Source: an uncultured Eubacteriales bacterium (GTDB taxonomy: Bacteria; Bacillota; Clostridia; Christensenellales; CAG-917). From it: DNA of 12,354 nt. The notes under the pieces are model-generated. The model did no database searches, had not been told where the DNA came from, and saw only the letters and a program-made list of their open reading frames with translations. Within the stretch, counting starts at the first letter, position 1. Each line of letters starts with the position of its first letter. The stretch is from the NCBI GenBank assembly GCA_900553825.1, contig USEV01000011.1, positions 1-12,354 on the forward strand, in the 5' to 3' direction. The translations under genes were made by a program, and so were the position numbers. This document shows, piece after piece, positions 5,509 through 11,854 of this stretch.

Positions 5509-7455
5509 ATGGCGAAGAATTCTCACAAACTCCGCAAATTGCCGGTGGGGGGCATACTCCCCGAGGGCTGGCTCAAAAGGCAGATTGCCCTTGCAAACTC
5601 CCTGCAGAAGAGGCTGGGCGCTGATGCGTCGTTGCTCGAGAACGGGGAGTGGAAGTCGGGCGAGCTTTTCCCGCGGTATGTCCGCGGGCTGATTCTGCTC
5701 GCAGGCGTGACGGACGAGAGGCTGCTCCGCGAAAAGGCGGACGGATATATGTCGGCAATCTTCGAGAGCGCGCAGGCGGGCGGCGATTTCGGCCCCAAGG
5801 GAAAGGGCGCGCTTTCGGCAAAGATAGAGGCGGTCAAGACCCTGCTCTCCTACTACGAGCTCACGGGCGATATGCGCGCGGTGGAGTTCCTCAAAAAGTT
5901 CTTCAAAAATCAGTTCAACACCCTCGGCGTCACGCCGCTCTGGTTTCACCCCCGTGCGCGTCTGCTCGAGGAAATTCCCGCAATAGCCGCCGTCTACCGC
6001 GAAAAGGACCCCGAATGGCTGAAAGACCTCGCCGAGGAGCTCAACGACGCCTCCTGCGGCTGGTTCAGGATTGCCAACAAATTTCCCTACAAAAAACCCG
6101 CTTCCAAAATCGTGTCGTCGGGCATGGCGAAGCGCGTCCTGCGCACGGTTCAGGCGTTTGAAACGACGGAGGAGAATTCCCGAAAGCCATTCACCGTGAC
6201 CCGCGCCGAGAACGAATGGAAAAAGACGGCGCACCGTCTAATCGTCGAGACCGACGGCGTCAACCTCGCAAAGGCGGTCAAGTACCCCTGCACCTACGGC
6301 GACTTCATGGGCGACGACAGGCTGGGGCTGCTCTCCCTGCGCTTCATCGGCGCACTCGAGCGTTTCCACGGCAACGCGACGGGAATGTTCGCCTCCGCGG
6401 AAAGAATAGCGGGCACATCTCCCCTCTCCCCGATAGGGGTCGAGAGCGCGGTGGAGATGCTGGAATCGCTGATTCTGGTGCTCGCCGCAACGGGTGAACT
6501 CGCCTGTGCGGACCTCATCGAGGAGATAGTGTTCAATGTCATCGGCGCGGCAGGGACGGAGAGCCTCTCCGCCGTGCAGGACTTCCTGCTCCCCAACCAG
6601 ACGGAGGCATCGCGCGCCAACGGCGAATTCGTGGGCGGTCTGCCCTCGGGCAACCCCTTCTTCGGCAGGGGCGTGACTCCGGGTGCGGTGGCGCTCATTT
6701 CCGCCTACCCGATGTTCCTGGAATCGCTGTGCATGACGCGCGACGACGAGCTCAATTTCTTCGGATACGCCCCGTGCACAATCTCGACCAAGGTGAACGG
6801 CGCGACGCTCCGCATCAAGGAGGACACGGGCTATCCCTTCCGCAACACAATCGTGTTCCGCGTGGAGGAGGCGGAGGGCGAGGTCAACCTCAGGCTCAAT
6901 TTCCGCGTCCCCGCACGCACGACCATGCAGCTCATATCCGGCGGACAGGTGGTTGCCTCGGGCGAGCGCAGCATATCCGCAAAGTGCATTCTCCGCACCG
7001 GCAGCACATTCATGCTCAAGCTCAACATACCCCTCACCGTGTCGCCCAACCGCGACGGGTCGGTGTCGCTTTACAAGGGCAGCCTGCTCATGGCGTCCCG
7101 CATAGGCGAGGAAACCTCCGCGTCGAAGGACGGCACCGCGGCGGTGTTTGCCTCGCACAAGTGGGCGTTCGCGCCCGTGCTGGCGAAAAAGACGCTGGGC
7201 GGCGGGCTCGCGCTCTACGACAACGAACGCACCGCGGTCAACGACTTCACCCAATATCCGTTCAATCACACCGCGCCGCCCTTCGAACTGCGCATCAAAT
7301 GCCGCAATGTCGTCAACTGGGAGTACGGCGAGGACGGGCTTGCCCCCGTGCCGACGACTCCCAAATTCTCCGAGGAATGCGTGGAGCGCACATTCGTGCC
7401 CTTCGGGTGCACCTCGGTGAGAATGTCGCATTTTCCGCCCTGTCACAGGACCTAG
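5509..7455 (+). CDS. GH127-fold (DUF1680) protein lacking the catalytic cysteines
   Basis: The 648-residue protein matches the beta-L-arabinofuranosidase GH127/DUF1680 family over its length. An (alpha/alpha)6-barrel (about 10-410) opens with LPVGGILPEGWLKRQ (11-25). The helical core includes GVNLAKAVKYPCTYGDFMGDD (split over 250-270) and FHGNATGMF (286-294). C-terminal beta-sandwich domains follow (about 415-635), including NFRVPA (464-469). Glu298 and Glu312 sit where the family has its conserved glutamates. The usual Glu-x-Cys is Glu312-Ser-Ala314, and the usual Cys-Cys pair is absent from VTPGAVALISAYPMF (389-403). Known members use these cysteines for zinc binding and as nucleophile, so this one must be inactive or work differently. 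There is no signal peptide. ATG at 5509 follows AGGGG by 10 bases. The frame is open upstream to 5293, but that overlaps the promoters. Confidence 0.88.
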   Translation: MAKNSHKLRKLPVGGILPEGWLKRQIALANSLQKRLGADASLLENGEWKSGELFPRYVRGLILLAGVTDERLLREKADGYMSAIFESAQAGGDFGPKGKGALSAKIEAVKTLLSYYELTGDMRAVEFLKKFFKNQFNTLGVTPLWFHPRARLLEEIPAIAAVYREKDPEWLKDLAEELNDASCGWFRIANKFPYKKPASKIVSSGMAKRVLRTVQAFETTEENSRKPFTVTRAENEWKKTAHRLIVETDGVNLAKAVKYPCTYGDFMGDDRLGLLSLRFIGALERFHGNATGMFASAERIAGTSPLSPIGVESAVEMLESLILVLAATGELACADLIEEIVFNVIGAAGTESLSAVQDFLLPNQTEASRANGEFVGGLPSGNPFFGRGVTPGAVALISAYPMFLESLCMTRDDELNFFGYAPCTISTKVNGATLRIKEDTGYPFRNTIVFRVEEAEGEVNLRLNFRVPARTTMQLISGGQVVASGERSISAKCILRTGSTFMLKLNIPLTVSPNRDGSVSLYKGSLLMASRIGEETSASKDGTAAVFASHKWAFAPVLAKKTLGGGLALYDNERTAVNDFTQYPFNHTAPPFELRIKCRNVVNWEYGEDGLAPVPTTPKFSEECVERTFVPFGCTSVRMSHFPPCHRT

Positions 7456-7484
7456 GCGCGAGACGCACGGGCGCACGGGCGCGC

Positions 7485-7513
7485 TTGACAAGGTGGTCAA
7501 AAAGAGTTACACT
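7485..7513 (+). promoter_or_regulatory. Sigma-A-like promoter of the PH-domain gene
   Basis: TTGACA (7485-7490), 17 bases, TACACT (7508-7513), with a predicted start near 7520. The leader of about 11 bases is almost entirely ribosome binding site (GGGAGCAGGT). It lies in the 75-base gap after the GH127-fold gene, so the next gene can be transcribed independently. Confidence 0.85.
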
Positions 7514-7530
7514 CGACCCTGGGAGCAGGT

Positions 7531-8103
7531 ATGCGTAAACTGGAAAGGACCTATTCCAAATCCGAGAGAATCATCGCGCGAGCGCGCTTTTCGGCGTGGG
7601 CTTTTTTGCGTGAAATTCTGCTAGCGGCAATCCTGGGCGGCGCGATAGCCGCGCTCTGGATTTTCGCGGGCGACATCGAGGGTGCGCTCGACCCCAACTA
7701 CTCCGGCGCTCCCAAATATCTCTCCCCCGACAACCTCAAATGGGCGTTGCTTGCGGCGGGGCTTCTCGTCGTCCTCATCGCCGTCATGCACGCGATTTCG
7801 CTGTATTTCCGCGAAATCATCGTCACCGAGGACAAATTCCTCTACCGCTCGGGCGTGGGCAACACGGTGAGCGTCATGCTTCCGCTCAGCGAGATACGCT
7901 ACATAGATGTGCGCCAGGGGCCCCTGCAGTCACTGCTGGGCTACGGCAAAATCAAGGTCATCACCGACGGCGAGGAACCCTTTGTCATCAACAACCTCGT
8001 CCGCCCCGAGAGATTCGCGCGCAGGATAATGTATCAGTGCAGCGTGGTGCGCGAACAGTCCTGCCGCCCGCGCTTGCACCTCTCTGTGGCGCGCCCCAGA
8101 TGA
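7531..8103 (+). CDS. Membrane protein with bacterial PH domain (bPH_2, YdbS-like)
   Basis: The 190-residue protein has a basic N-terminus and two membrane helices (about 27-47 and 71-91). A cytoplasmic bacterial pleckstrin-homology domain follows (about 95-170). The domain signature is EDKFLYRSGVGNTVSVMLPL (100-119), then EIRYIDVRQGPLQSLLGYGKIKV (split over 121-143), matching the usual 'I..V.....LLGYG.I.I' pattern of bPH_2 proteins. These proteins are membrane-associated, of largely unknown function, and some are linked to envelope stress. ATG at 7531 follows GGGAG. The last 20 residues are Arg- and Cys-rich and may be a lineage-specific tail. It ends 20 bases before the 8124-8150 terminator and seems to be a one-gene transcript, or the tail of the GH127-fold transcript, since no terminator separates them. 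Confidence 0.85.
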   Translation: MRKLERTYSKSERIIARARFSAWAFLREILLAAILGGAIAALWIFAGDIEGALDPNYSGAPKYLSPDNLKWALLAAGLLVVLIAVMHAISLYFREIIVTEDKFLYRSGVGNTVSVMLPLSEIRYIDVRQGPLQSLLGYGKIKVITDGEEPFVINNLVRPERFARRIMYQCSVVREQSCRPRLHLSVARPR

Positions 8104-8123
8104 CGCAGAAAACCGGATTATGA

Positions 8124-8150
8124 AAAAAGCACCCTCGCAGGGTGCTTTTT
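8124..8150. terminator. Bidirectional intrinsic terminator
   Basis: AAAAAGCACCCT (8124-8135), loop CGC, AGGGTGCTTTTT (8139-8150) give a perfect 12-pair stem with T-runs both ways. It ends the plus-strand PH-domain gene and the minus-strand cluster that starts at the esterase. Confidence 0.95.
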
Positions 8151-8151
8151 C

Positions 8152-8264
8152 AAATGCCTTATTCTTTTTCGCTTCGGCTCTTTTACGACTCCTTCGGTCG
8201 CCGGGCTTCGGCACTACGCTTCCCGCCGCTTCGGCTTCCGCCCGCGTCGCGGGGCGGGGTGCGC
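8152..8264. repeat. CTTCGG-rich spacer after the four-helix membrane protein
   Basis: The 113 bases carry four CTTCGG words (around 8171, 8191, 8207 and 8230) plus the GC-rich inverted repeat CCGC.../GCGGG near 8240-8256. The block CCGCCGCTTCGGC (8223-8235) is identical to 811-823 after the GH20 gene. In both cases it begins some 20-30 bases after a minus-strand stop codon. No gene is supported here. Confidence 0.5.
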
Positions 8265-9128
8265 TCACTTCTTTGCGCCGTTGTCTCCGCCGTCTTCCGG
8301 CTTCAGCTTTTCGACGGCACGCGCCGCAAGCGCTTTCACATTTTCCTTGTCGATTTTGAGGCGGGTCACCTTCTCCCTGCCTGCCTTTTGCGGCACCGCC
8401 GCCGAGGAGGAGACGCTCCCGTCCGCCGCAAGCTGCGCTCTTTCGGGCTCCTTGGTGACCTCGGTCTCGTAGAGTTTGCTCATGACATAGCTCTTCGCCT
8501 TCTGCTCCTTGAGCTTGCCGTTGATGTAAGTCTGCGCCTTCACGGTGTAATGCTCGCCCACCTTGCGTGCGACGATTTTGAAGACGAACAGCGTGATTTT
8601 CAACGAGAGTTGCACCGCCGCGACCACGATGTTGGCGCAGAGGACGACCCACTGCCACAGCCCCGTGCCCTTGGCTTCGACGACGCCCGTCATGGAAATC
8701 GCCGTCGCGATGAGGAACACGAGCGTGGTGAAAATCTTGAACATCCCGAACAGCTTTTTGAGCGTCTTGACATTCTTCTTGCCGCGCTTGGCGTCGCCTG
8801 CGTAATACGCGACGATTGCGACGAACACCACGACATACACGCAGAGCATGGCGAGCAGGATGTACGAATACGGCGCGAGAATCCAGTCGTTGACGATGAG
8901 CGTCGCGCCCGAAACGATTGCGTACGCCATACTGATTATCGTCCAGATGAAGCTGATCTTCGCTACGCGTGACTGCTTCTTGCTCTCCTTGGTCTCGATG
9001 ACGACCTGCTCTGCGGAAGCCGCCTCCTCTGCCGGCACGGTCTGCAACACCTCCGCCGTTGCCTCGCGCGCCTGCCTTTCCTGCCCTGCGTCGGGCACGG
9101 AAACACTCCCCTTATCCCGTTTTTTCAT
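8265..9128 (-). CDS. Four-helix membrane protein of unknown function
   Basis: I do not recognise this 287-residue protein. An acidic, Ala/Glu-rich N-terminal region (1-50) is followed by four likely membrane segments (about 59-80, 87-109, 130-150 and 158-185). A long charged C-terminal tail (190-287) is rich in Lys, Glu and Ala. The first and second helix pairs are separated by a very basic loop, KRGKKNVKTLKKL (114-126), expected to be cytoplasmic. ATG at 9126-9128 is supported by AGGAGG (9134-9139), 5 bases upstream. It lies only 26 bases after the acyltransferase gene on the same strand and so is almost certainly co-transcribed with it. A helper role for that enzyme is possible but not shown. 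Transcription ends at 8124-8150. Confidence 0.85.
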   Translation of the reverse strand: MKKRDKGSVSVPDAGQERQAREATAEVLQTVPAEEAASAEQVVIETKESKKQSRVAKISFIWTIISMAYAIVSGATLIVNDWILAPYSYILLAMLCVYVVVFVAIVAYYAGDAKRGKKNVKTLKKLFGMFKIFTTLVFLIATAISMTGVVEAKGTGLWQWVVLCANIVVAAVQLSLKITLFVFKIVARKVGEHYTVKAQTYINGKLKEQKAKSYVMSKLYETEVTKEPERAQLAADGSVSSSAAVPQKAGREKVTRLKIDKENVKALAARAVEKLKPEDGGDNGAKK

Positions 9129-9140
9129 GCTATCCTCCTG

Positions 9141-9154
9141 CGGGCTTCAGCCCG
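9141..9154 (-). promoter_or_regulatory. Intercistronic hairpin
   Basis: CGGGC, TTCA loop (TGAA on the transcript), GCCCG forms a 5-pair stem. It fills the gap between the acyltransferase stop codon (9155-9157) and the ribosome binding site of the membrane-protein gene. There is no T-run, so it is not a terminator; it may set relative translation or RNA processing. Confidence 0.5.
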
Positions 9155-10441
9155 TTATTTTGCCATCTTTGCGACTTCGAGCATATTCTTGTCGATGAGC
9201 CCGAAGAACTCTTCCACTATCTTTTCGTCCTCTTCGTTGCCCGTGATTGCGATGGAGAAGGTGACCTCTCCCTCGAAGGTGGTGAGCGCAAGCTGCATAT
9301 AGGGCTTGCCCTTGACCGCGCCGGTGTAGAAGCCGTCGCAGGGTTTCAGCTCCCCGAGGGCGTAATCGGCGGGGTTTATCGAGCCGATGTTGCTCATGCC
9401 GATGAGTGGGTTGTCGTAACCGAGCCTTATGACGGGTTCCGCGAGGAAGTGGGGGAAGAGGGAATACGCGAGGTTGAGCAGGGGCAGCCCGTAGAGCCCG
9501 AGGAATTTGTCGTGCTTGTTGCGCTCCATTGCCTTGGCGACGATGTCCATCGCCTCGCGCATATCCTTGCCCGCCCCGTCGACGGTGACGGTCATGAATC
9601 CCGTATGGTTGGTGAGCCCCGTTTCGGAGCCGCCGCCCTTCATGTGACGGCGCAGGTCCACCATGCAGGGCACGGTGAGAGGCTCGCCGTCGCGGCACAC
9701 GCCGAACTCGTAAAGGGCGCGGATGTACGCCGCGAGGATGATGTCGTTGACGGTGAAGCCCATTGCCTTTCCCGCCGCCCTCGCCGCCGCGAACTCGGCC
9801 TTGCCGAACTTGTGCTTGATGATGCGGTTGCGGTCGCCTTCCCTCTTTTCCGTGAGCGGGAACCTGTGCTTGCTCTTGACCTCGCTGATGTTGCGGTAGA
9901 GGGATTTCGCAGCCTTTGCGTCCTCGTCGCTCATGGAGGAGTAGACCATGCCGTATGCGCGCGAACCGCTCTTTATCTCCATGTTTTGGTCGCCTGAAAC
10001 CAGTTTTGTGTAATTTTCGCAGAGTTTGATGACGAAGTATTTGAGGTCGCCGCCGTCAAAGCACATATGATTGACCACCACCGCGAGCGCACTCTTTCCG
10101 CCCGCGAGGAAAAGCCCGACGCGCAGTTGCGTGTTGCTTTCGATAGGTATGCGTTGCTCCACGAACGCCATGACCGCAGGCTCGATTTCTTTCACTCTCT
10201 CAACGCGCAACACATCGTCGATGTTCCACTCCTCCACCGTCCAGTACGGTTCGAGCGGGTTGTTGTGATAGCGGCTGTGCAGCACGGGGACGCGCTCTAT
10301 CTGGAATGTGAGCGCGCGACGGAGGGCGTCGGCGTCGGGTTCGCCGTCATAGTAGAGAGCGCAATGCATCATCCTGTCGTAGTAGTTGCGGAAGAGGTAC
10401 TGTGTCTTGTCCCACATCTCCGCTTTGAGTTTTGCCTTCAT
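9155..10441 (-). CDS. Stand-alone condensation-domain-like CoA-dependent acyltransferase
   Basis: The 428-residue protein has the two-lobed chloramphenicol-acetyltransferase-like architecture of the condensation-domain / alcohol-acetyltransferase superfamily. The active-site motif is NHMCFDGG (124-131). It keeps the catalytic second His (His125), Asp129 and Gly130 of HHxxxDG, while the first His is Asn124. Other family features are the N-terminal RMMHCALYYDGEPDADALRR (split over 23-42), TVNDIILAAYIRAL (230-243) and LIGMSNIGSI (346-355), where NRPS domains have DFGWG. No carrier-protein or adenylation domain is attached, so it probably transfers an acyl group from CoA or a carrier to a small alcohol or amine. 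The ATG at 10439-10441 follows AAAGGAG by about 5 bases. No clear promoter is seen between it and the upstream terminator. Confidence is good for the superfamily but low for the substrate. Confidence 0.85.
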   Translation of the reverse strand: MKAKLKAEMWDKTQYLFRNYYDRMMHCALYYDGEPDADALRRALTFQIERVPVLHSRYHNNPLEPYWTVEEWNIDDVLRVERVKEIEPAVMAFVEQRIPIESNTQLRVGLFLAGGKSALAVVVNHMCFDGGDLKYFVIKLCENYTKLVSGDQNMEIKSGSRAYGMVYSSMSDEDAKAAKSLYRNISEVKSKHRFPLTEKREGDRNRIIKHKFGKAEFAAARAAGKAMGFTVNDIILAAYIRALYEFGVCRDGEPLTVPCMVDLRRHMKGGGSETGLTNHTGFMTVTVDGAGKDMREAMDIVAKAMERNKHDKFLGLYGLPLLNLAYSLFPHFLAEPVIRLGYDNPLIGMSNIGSINPADYALGELKPCDGFYTGAVKGKPYMQLALTTFEGEVTFSIAITGNEEDEKIVEEFFGLIDKNMLEVAKMAK

Positions 10442-10500
10442 CTCTTCTCCTTTATTTCCCCCGAACGCCCACGCTGTCCGCGTCGGCGCATACTGCAATT

Positions 10501-10527
10501 AAAAGGGGGGAGCGGACACGCTCCCCC
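10501..10527 (-). terminator. Intrinsic terminator of the esterase gene
   Basis: On the minus strand GGGGGAGCG, TGTC loop, CGCTCCCCC (10506-10527) is followed by C and TTTT. It lies about 20 bases after the esterase stop codon. The stem is strong but the T-run short. The next gene has no obvious promoter, so partial read-through is plausible. Confidence 0.85.
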
Positions 10528-10546
10528 GAAAAAGGTTTTGTCCGTA

Positions 10547-11464
10547 TCAGACTTTCCCGGCAACGAACCTCTTCATGAAGTCCGCCGTGAGGTTGTTGTT
10601 TTCCCTCGCCGCCTTGCTCTTCCAGTTGAGGGAGAAGCAATGGTTGTCGATGAGCCCCTTGGAGGCATACTGCTCGTGATACACGCCGTTGGCGTCCAGC
10701 TTCTCGAAAAGCGCCTGCGCCTGACCGCCGCAGAAGATATCCTTGTCCGCGCTCGTGACGAAGCAGGAGGGGAATTCCGCCGTGACGAAGGGAAGCGCGC
10801 TGAGCAGCTCCTTCCACTCGTAGGTGTCGATGCCGTCCTTGCCTATGCCCGCGAAGTCCTTGAGGAGCTTGCCGCCGAGGTCGAAGGGATACTTGTTCCT
10901 GAGTGCGACGGCGACATCGTAGATGCCGCAGTTGAGCACCGCTCCGCTGAAACGCAGGTCGGTGGAAACGCCGAGCTTCGCCTGCAGTTCCTTGTTGAGG
11001 GTGATGCCGATGAGCATCGCCGAATAGTAGCCGCCCGCGCTGTCGCCCGACACCATCATGCGGTTGAGGTCGAGGTTGTACTTCTCGGCGTTTTCGCCCA
11101 CCCAGTTGAGGGCGCGCACCAGCTGACGGTGCGGCTCGGGGCACTTGTACTCGGGGCACAGACCGTAGTTGACATTCACCACGAAAAAGCCCATGTTTGC
11201 CGCCCAACGGGCGTGCGCGCGACGGTAATGCTTGTCACCCGCGACGAATCCGCCGCCGTGTATGTAGAAGAACACCGGGTATTTCCCGCTCTCCTTTTTG
11301 ACATAGTAGGTGTCCAGCTTGCCCGCGTCGGGCGCGGACGCGTCATAGACGATGTCCTTGGTCACGACGAAATCGACATCCTTGTACTTCGTCATCTTCC
11401 TCTCGTTCTGAAAGGGGTTGTAAAGTTTATCGATTGCGACGAACAGAAAACTTTGCAGGCTCAT
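10547..11464 (-). CDS. Alpha/beta-hydrolase esterase of the hormone-sensitive-lipase type (family IV)
   Basis: The 305-residue protein should hydrolyse small carboxylic esters. It carries the oxyanion-hole motif HGGGF (69-73), NYGLCPEYKCPEP (99-111, matching the usual Y.LAPE...P) and the nucleophile elbow GDSAGG (140-145, Ser142). It also has the acid region TSADKDIF (237-244, Asp240 or Asp242) and the catalytic His275 in NHCF (274-277). All triad positions are present. There is no clear signal peptide, although residues 1-12 are mildly hydrophobic. ATG at 11462-11464 is supported by GGAGG (11470-11474), with exactly the same GGAGGAAATTATG start context as the GH20 gene. A promoter is present at 11524-11552 and a terminator at 10501-10527. 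Followed by an acyltransferase on the same strand, it may remove acyl groups of the kind that enzyme adds (inference). Acetyl sugar esters are another possible substrate. Confidence 0.93.
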   Translation of the reverse strand: MSLQSFLFVAIDKLYNPFQNERKMTKYKDVDFVVTKDIVYDASAPDAGKLDTYYVKKESGKYPVFFYIHGGGFVAGDKHYRRAHARWAANMGFFVVNVNYGLCPEYKCPEPHRQLVRALNWVGENAEKYNLDLNRMMVSGDSAGGYYSAMLIGITLNKELQAKLGVSTDLRFSGAVLNCGIYDVAVALRNKYPFDLGGKLLKDFAGIGKDGIDTYEWKELLSALPFVTAEFPSCFVTSADKDIFCGGQAQALFEKLDANGVYHEQYASKGLIDNHCFSLNWKSKAARENNNLTADFMKRFVAGKV

Positions 11465-11488
11465 AATTTCCTCCTCTCCTGTGTACGC

Positions 11489-11502
11489 GCGGGCACGCCC
11501 GC
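11489..11502 (-). promoter_or_regulatory. Leader hairpin upstream of the esterase
   Basis: GCGGG, loop CACG, CCCGC forms a GC-rich stem in the predicted 53-base leader, about 15 bases before the ribosome binding site. No riboswitch class is recognised. Confidence 0.4.
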
Positions 11503-11523
11503 ACGGTCTCCGTACTTACACGC

Positions 11524-11552
11524 ATTTTAACACATGACGAACATCTTGTAAA
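11524..11552 (-). promoter_or_regulatory. Sigma-A-like promoter of the esterase gene
   Basis: On the minus strand, TTTACA (11547-11552), 17 bases, TAAAAT (11524-11529), with a predicted start near 11517. It lies in a locally AT-rich patch (11521-11570). Confidence 0.85.
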
Positions 11553-11619
11553 GAAAATTGCAAAATCACGGGCGGCAAAACTCTCCCGTCCGCACCCCGA
11601 AAGGCGGTGCCCGCCTCAC

Positions 11620-11648
11620 AAAAAAGGAGTGACGCCAACCGTCACTCC
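11620..11648 (-). terminator. Intrinsic terminator overlapping the end of the CMD fragment
   Basis: On the minus strand GGAGTGACG, a 5-base loop, CGTCACTCC is followed by TTTTTT. The 5' arm of the stem contains the stop codon of the CMD reading frame (11642-11644), so the coding sequence runs into the terminator. Confidence 0.92.
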
Positions 11649-11851
11649 GTCCAGACTTCCTTCGCCAGGTTGAACGCCGCCCACGCCTTGGGCCAGCCGA
11701 TGTAGAACGCGGCGTGCGTGAGCGCTTCCGCCGCCTCCTCGCGCGTCAGTCCGTTCTCCTTTCCCTTTTTCATGTGGAAAAGCAGGGAGGAATCCACCGT
11801 TCCGCCCGCCGCAAGCGCGATTATGGTGACGAGGCTGCGGTCACGCGGGCC
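11642..11851 (-). pseudogene. C-terminal half of a carboxymuconolactone decarboxylase (CMD/AhpD-like) family protein
   Basis: The last 69 residues of this frame match the C-terminal half of small CMD-family proteins. They run from GPRDRSLVTI through FHMKKGKENGLTREEAAEAL and end in WAAFNLAKEVWTE. Typical members are about 110-130 residues and carry some 50 residues before the PRDRSLVTI motif. Here the upstream sequence is instead low-similarity repeat DNA whose first degenerate unit begins at about 11855. The frame stays open through the repeats to 12319, giving a notional 225-residue product. The added part is repeat translation (Arg/Pro/Ser-rich) with no CMD homology, and no start with a ribosome binding site was found. 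The residues seen lack the Cys-x-x-Cys/His redox motif of AhpD. The terminator is intact. It may be a genuine truncation by the repeat array or an assembly join. Confidence 0.75.
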
Positions 11852-11854
11852 GCA

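Noticed and set aside
6238..7500. Minus-strand open frame (420 codons) antisense to the GH127-fold gene
   Set aside because: Composition is typical of an antisense shadow (Arg/His/Ala/Val-rich) and there is no start signal. The plus frame has family-wide motifs.
10067..11530. Plus-strand open frame (487 codons) across the acyltransferase start and the esterase
   Set aside because: It is antisense to two genes with clear catalytic motifs and crosses an intrinsic terminator and a promoter; it has no family resemblance.
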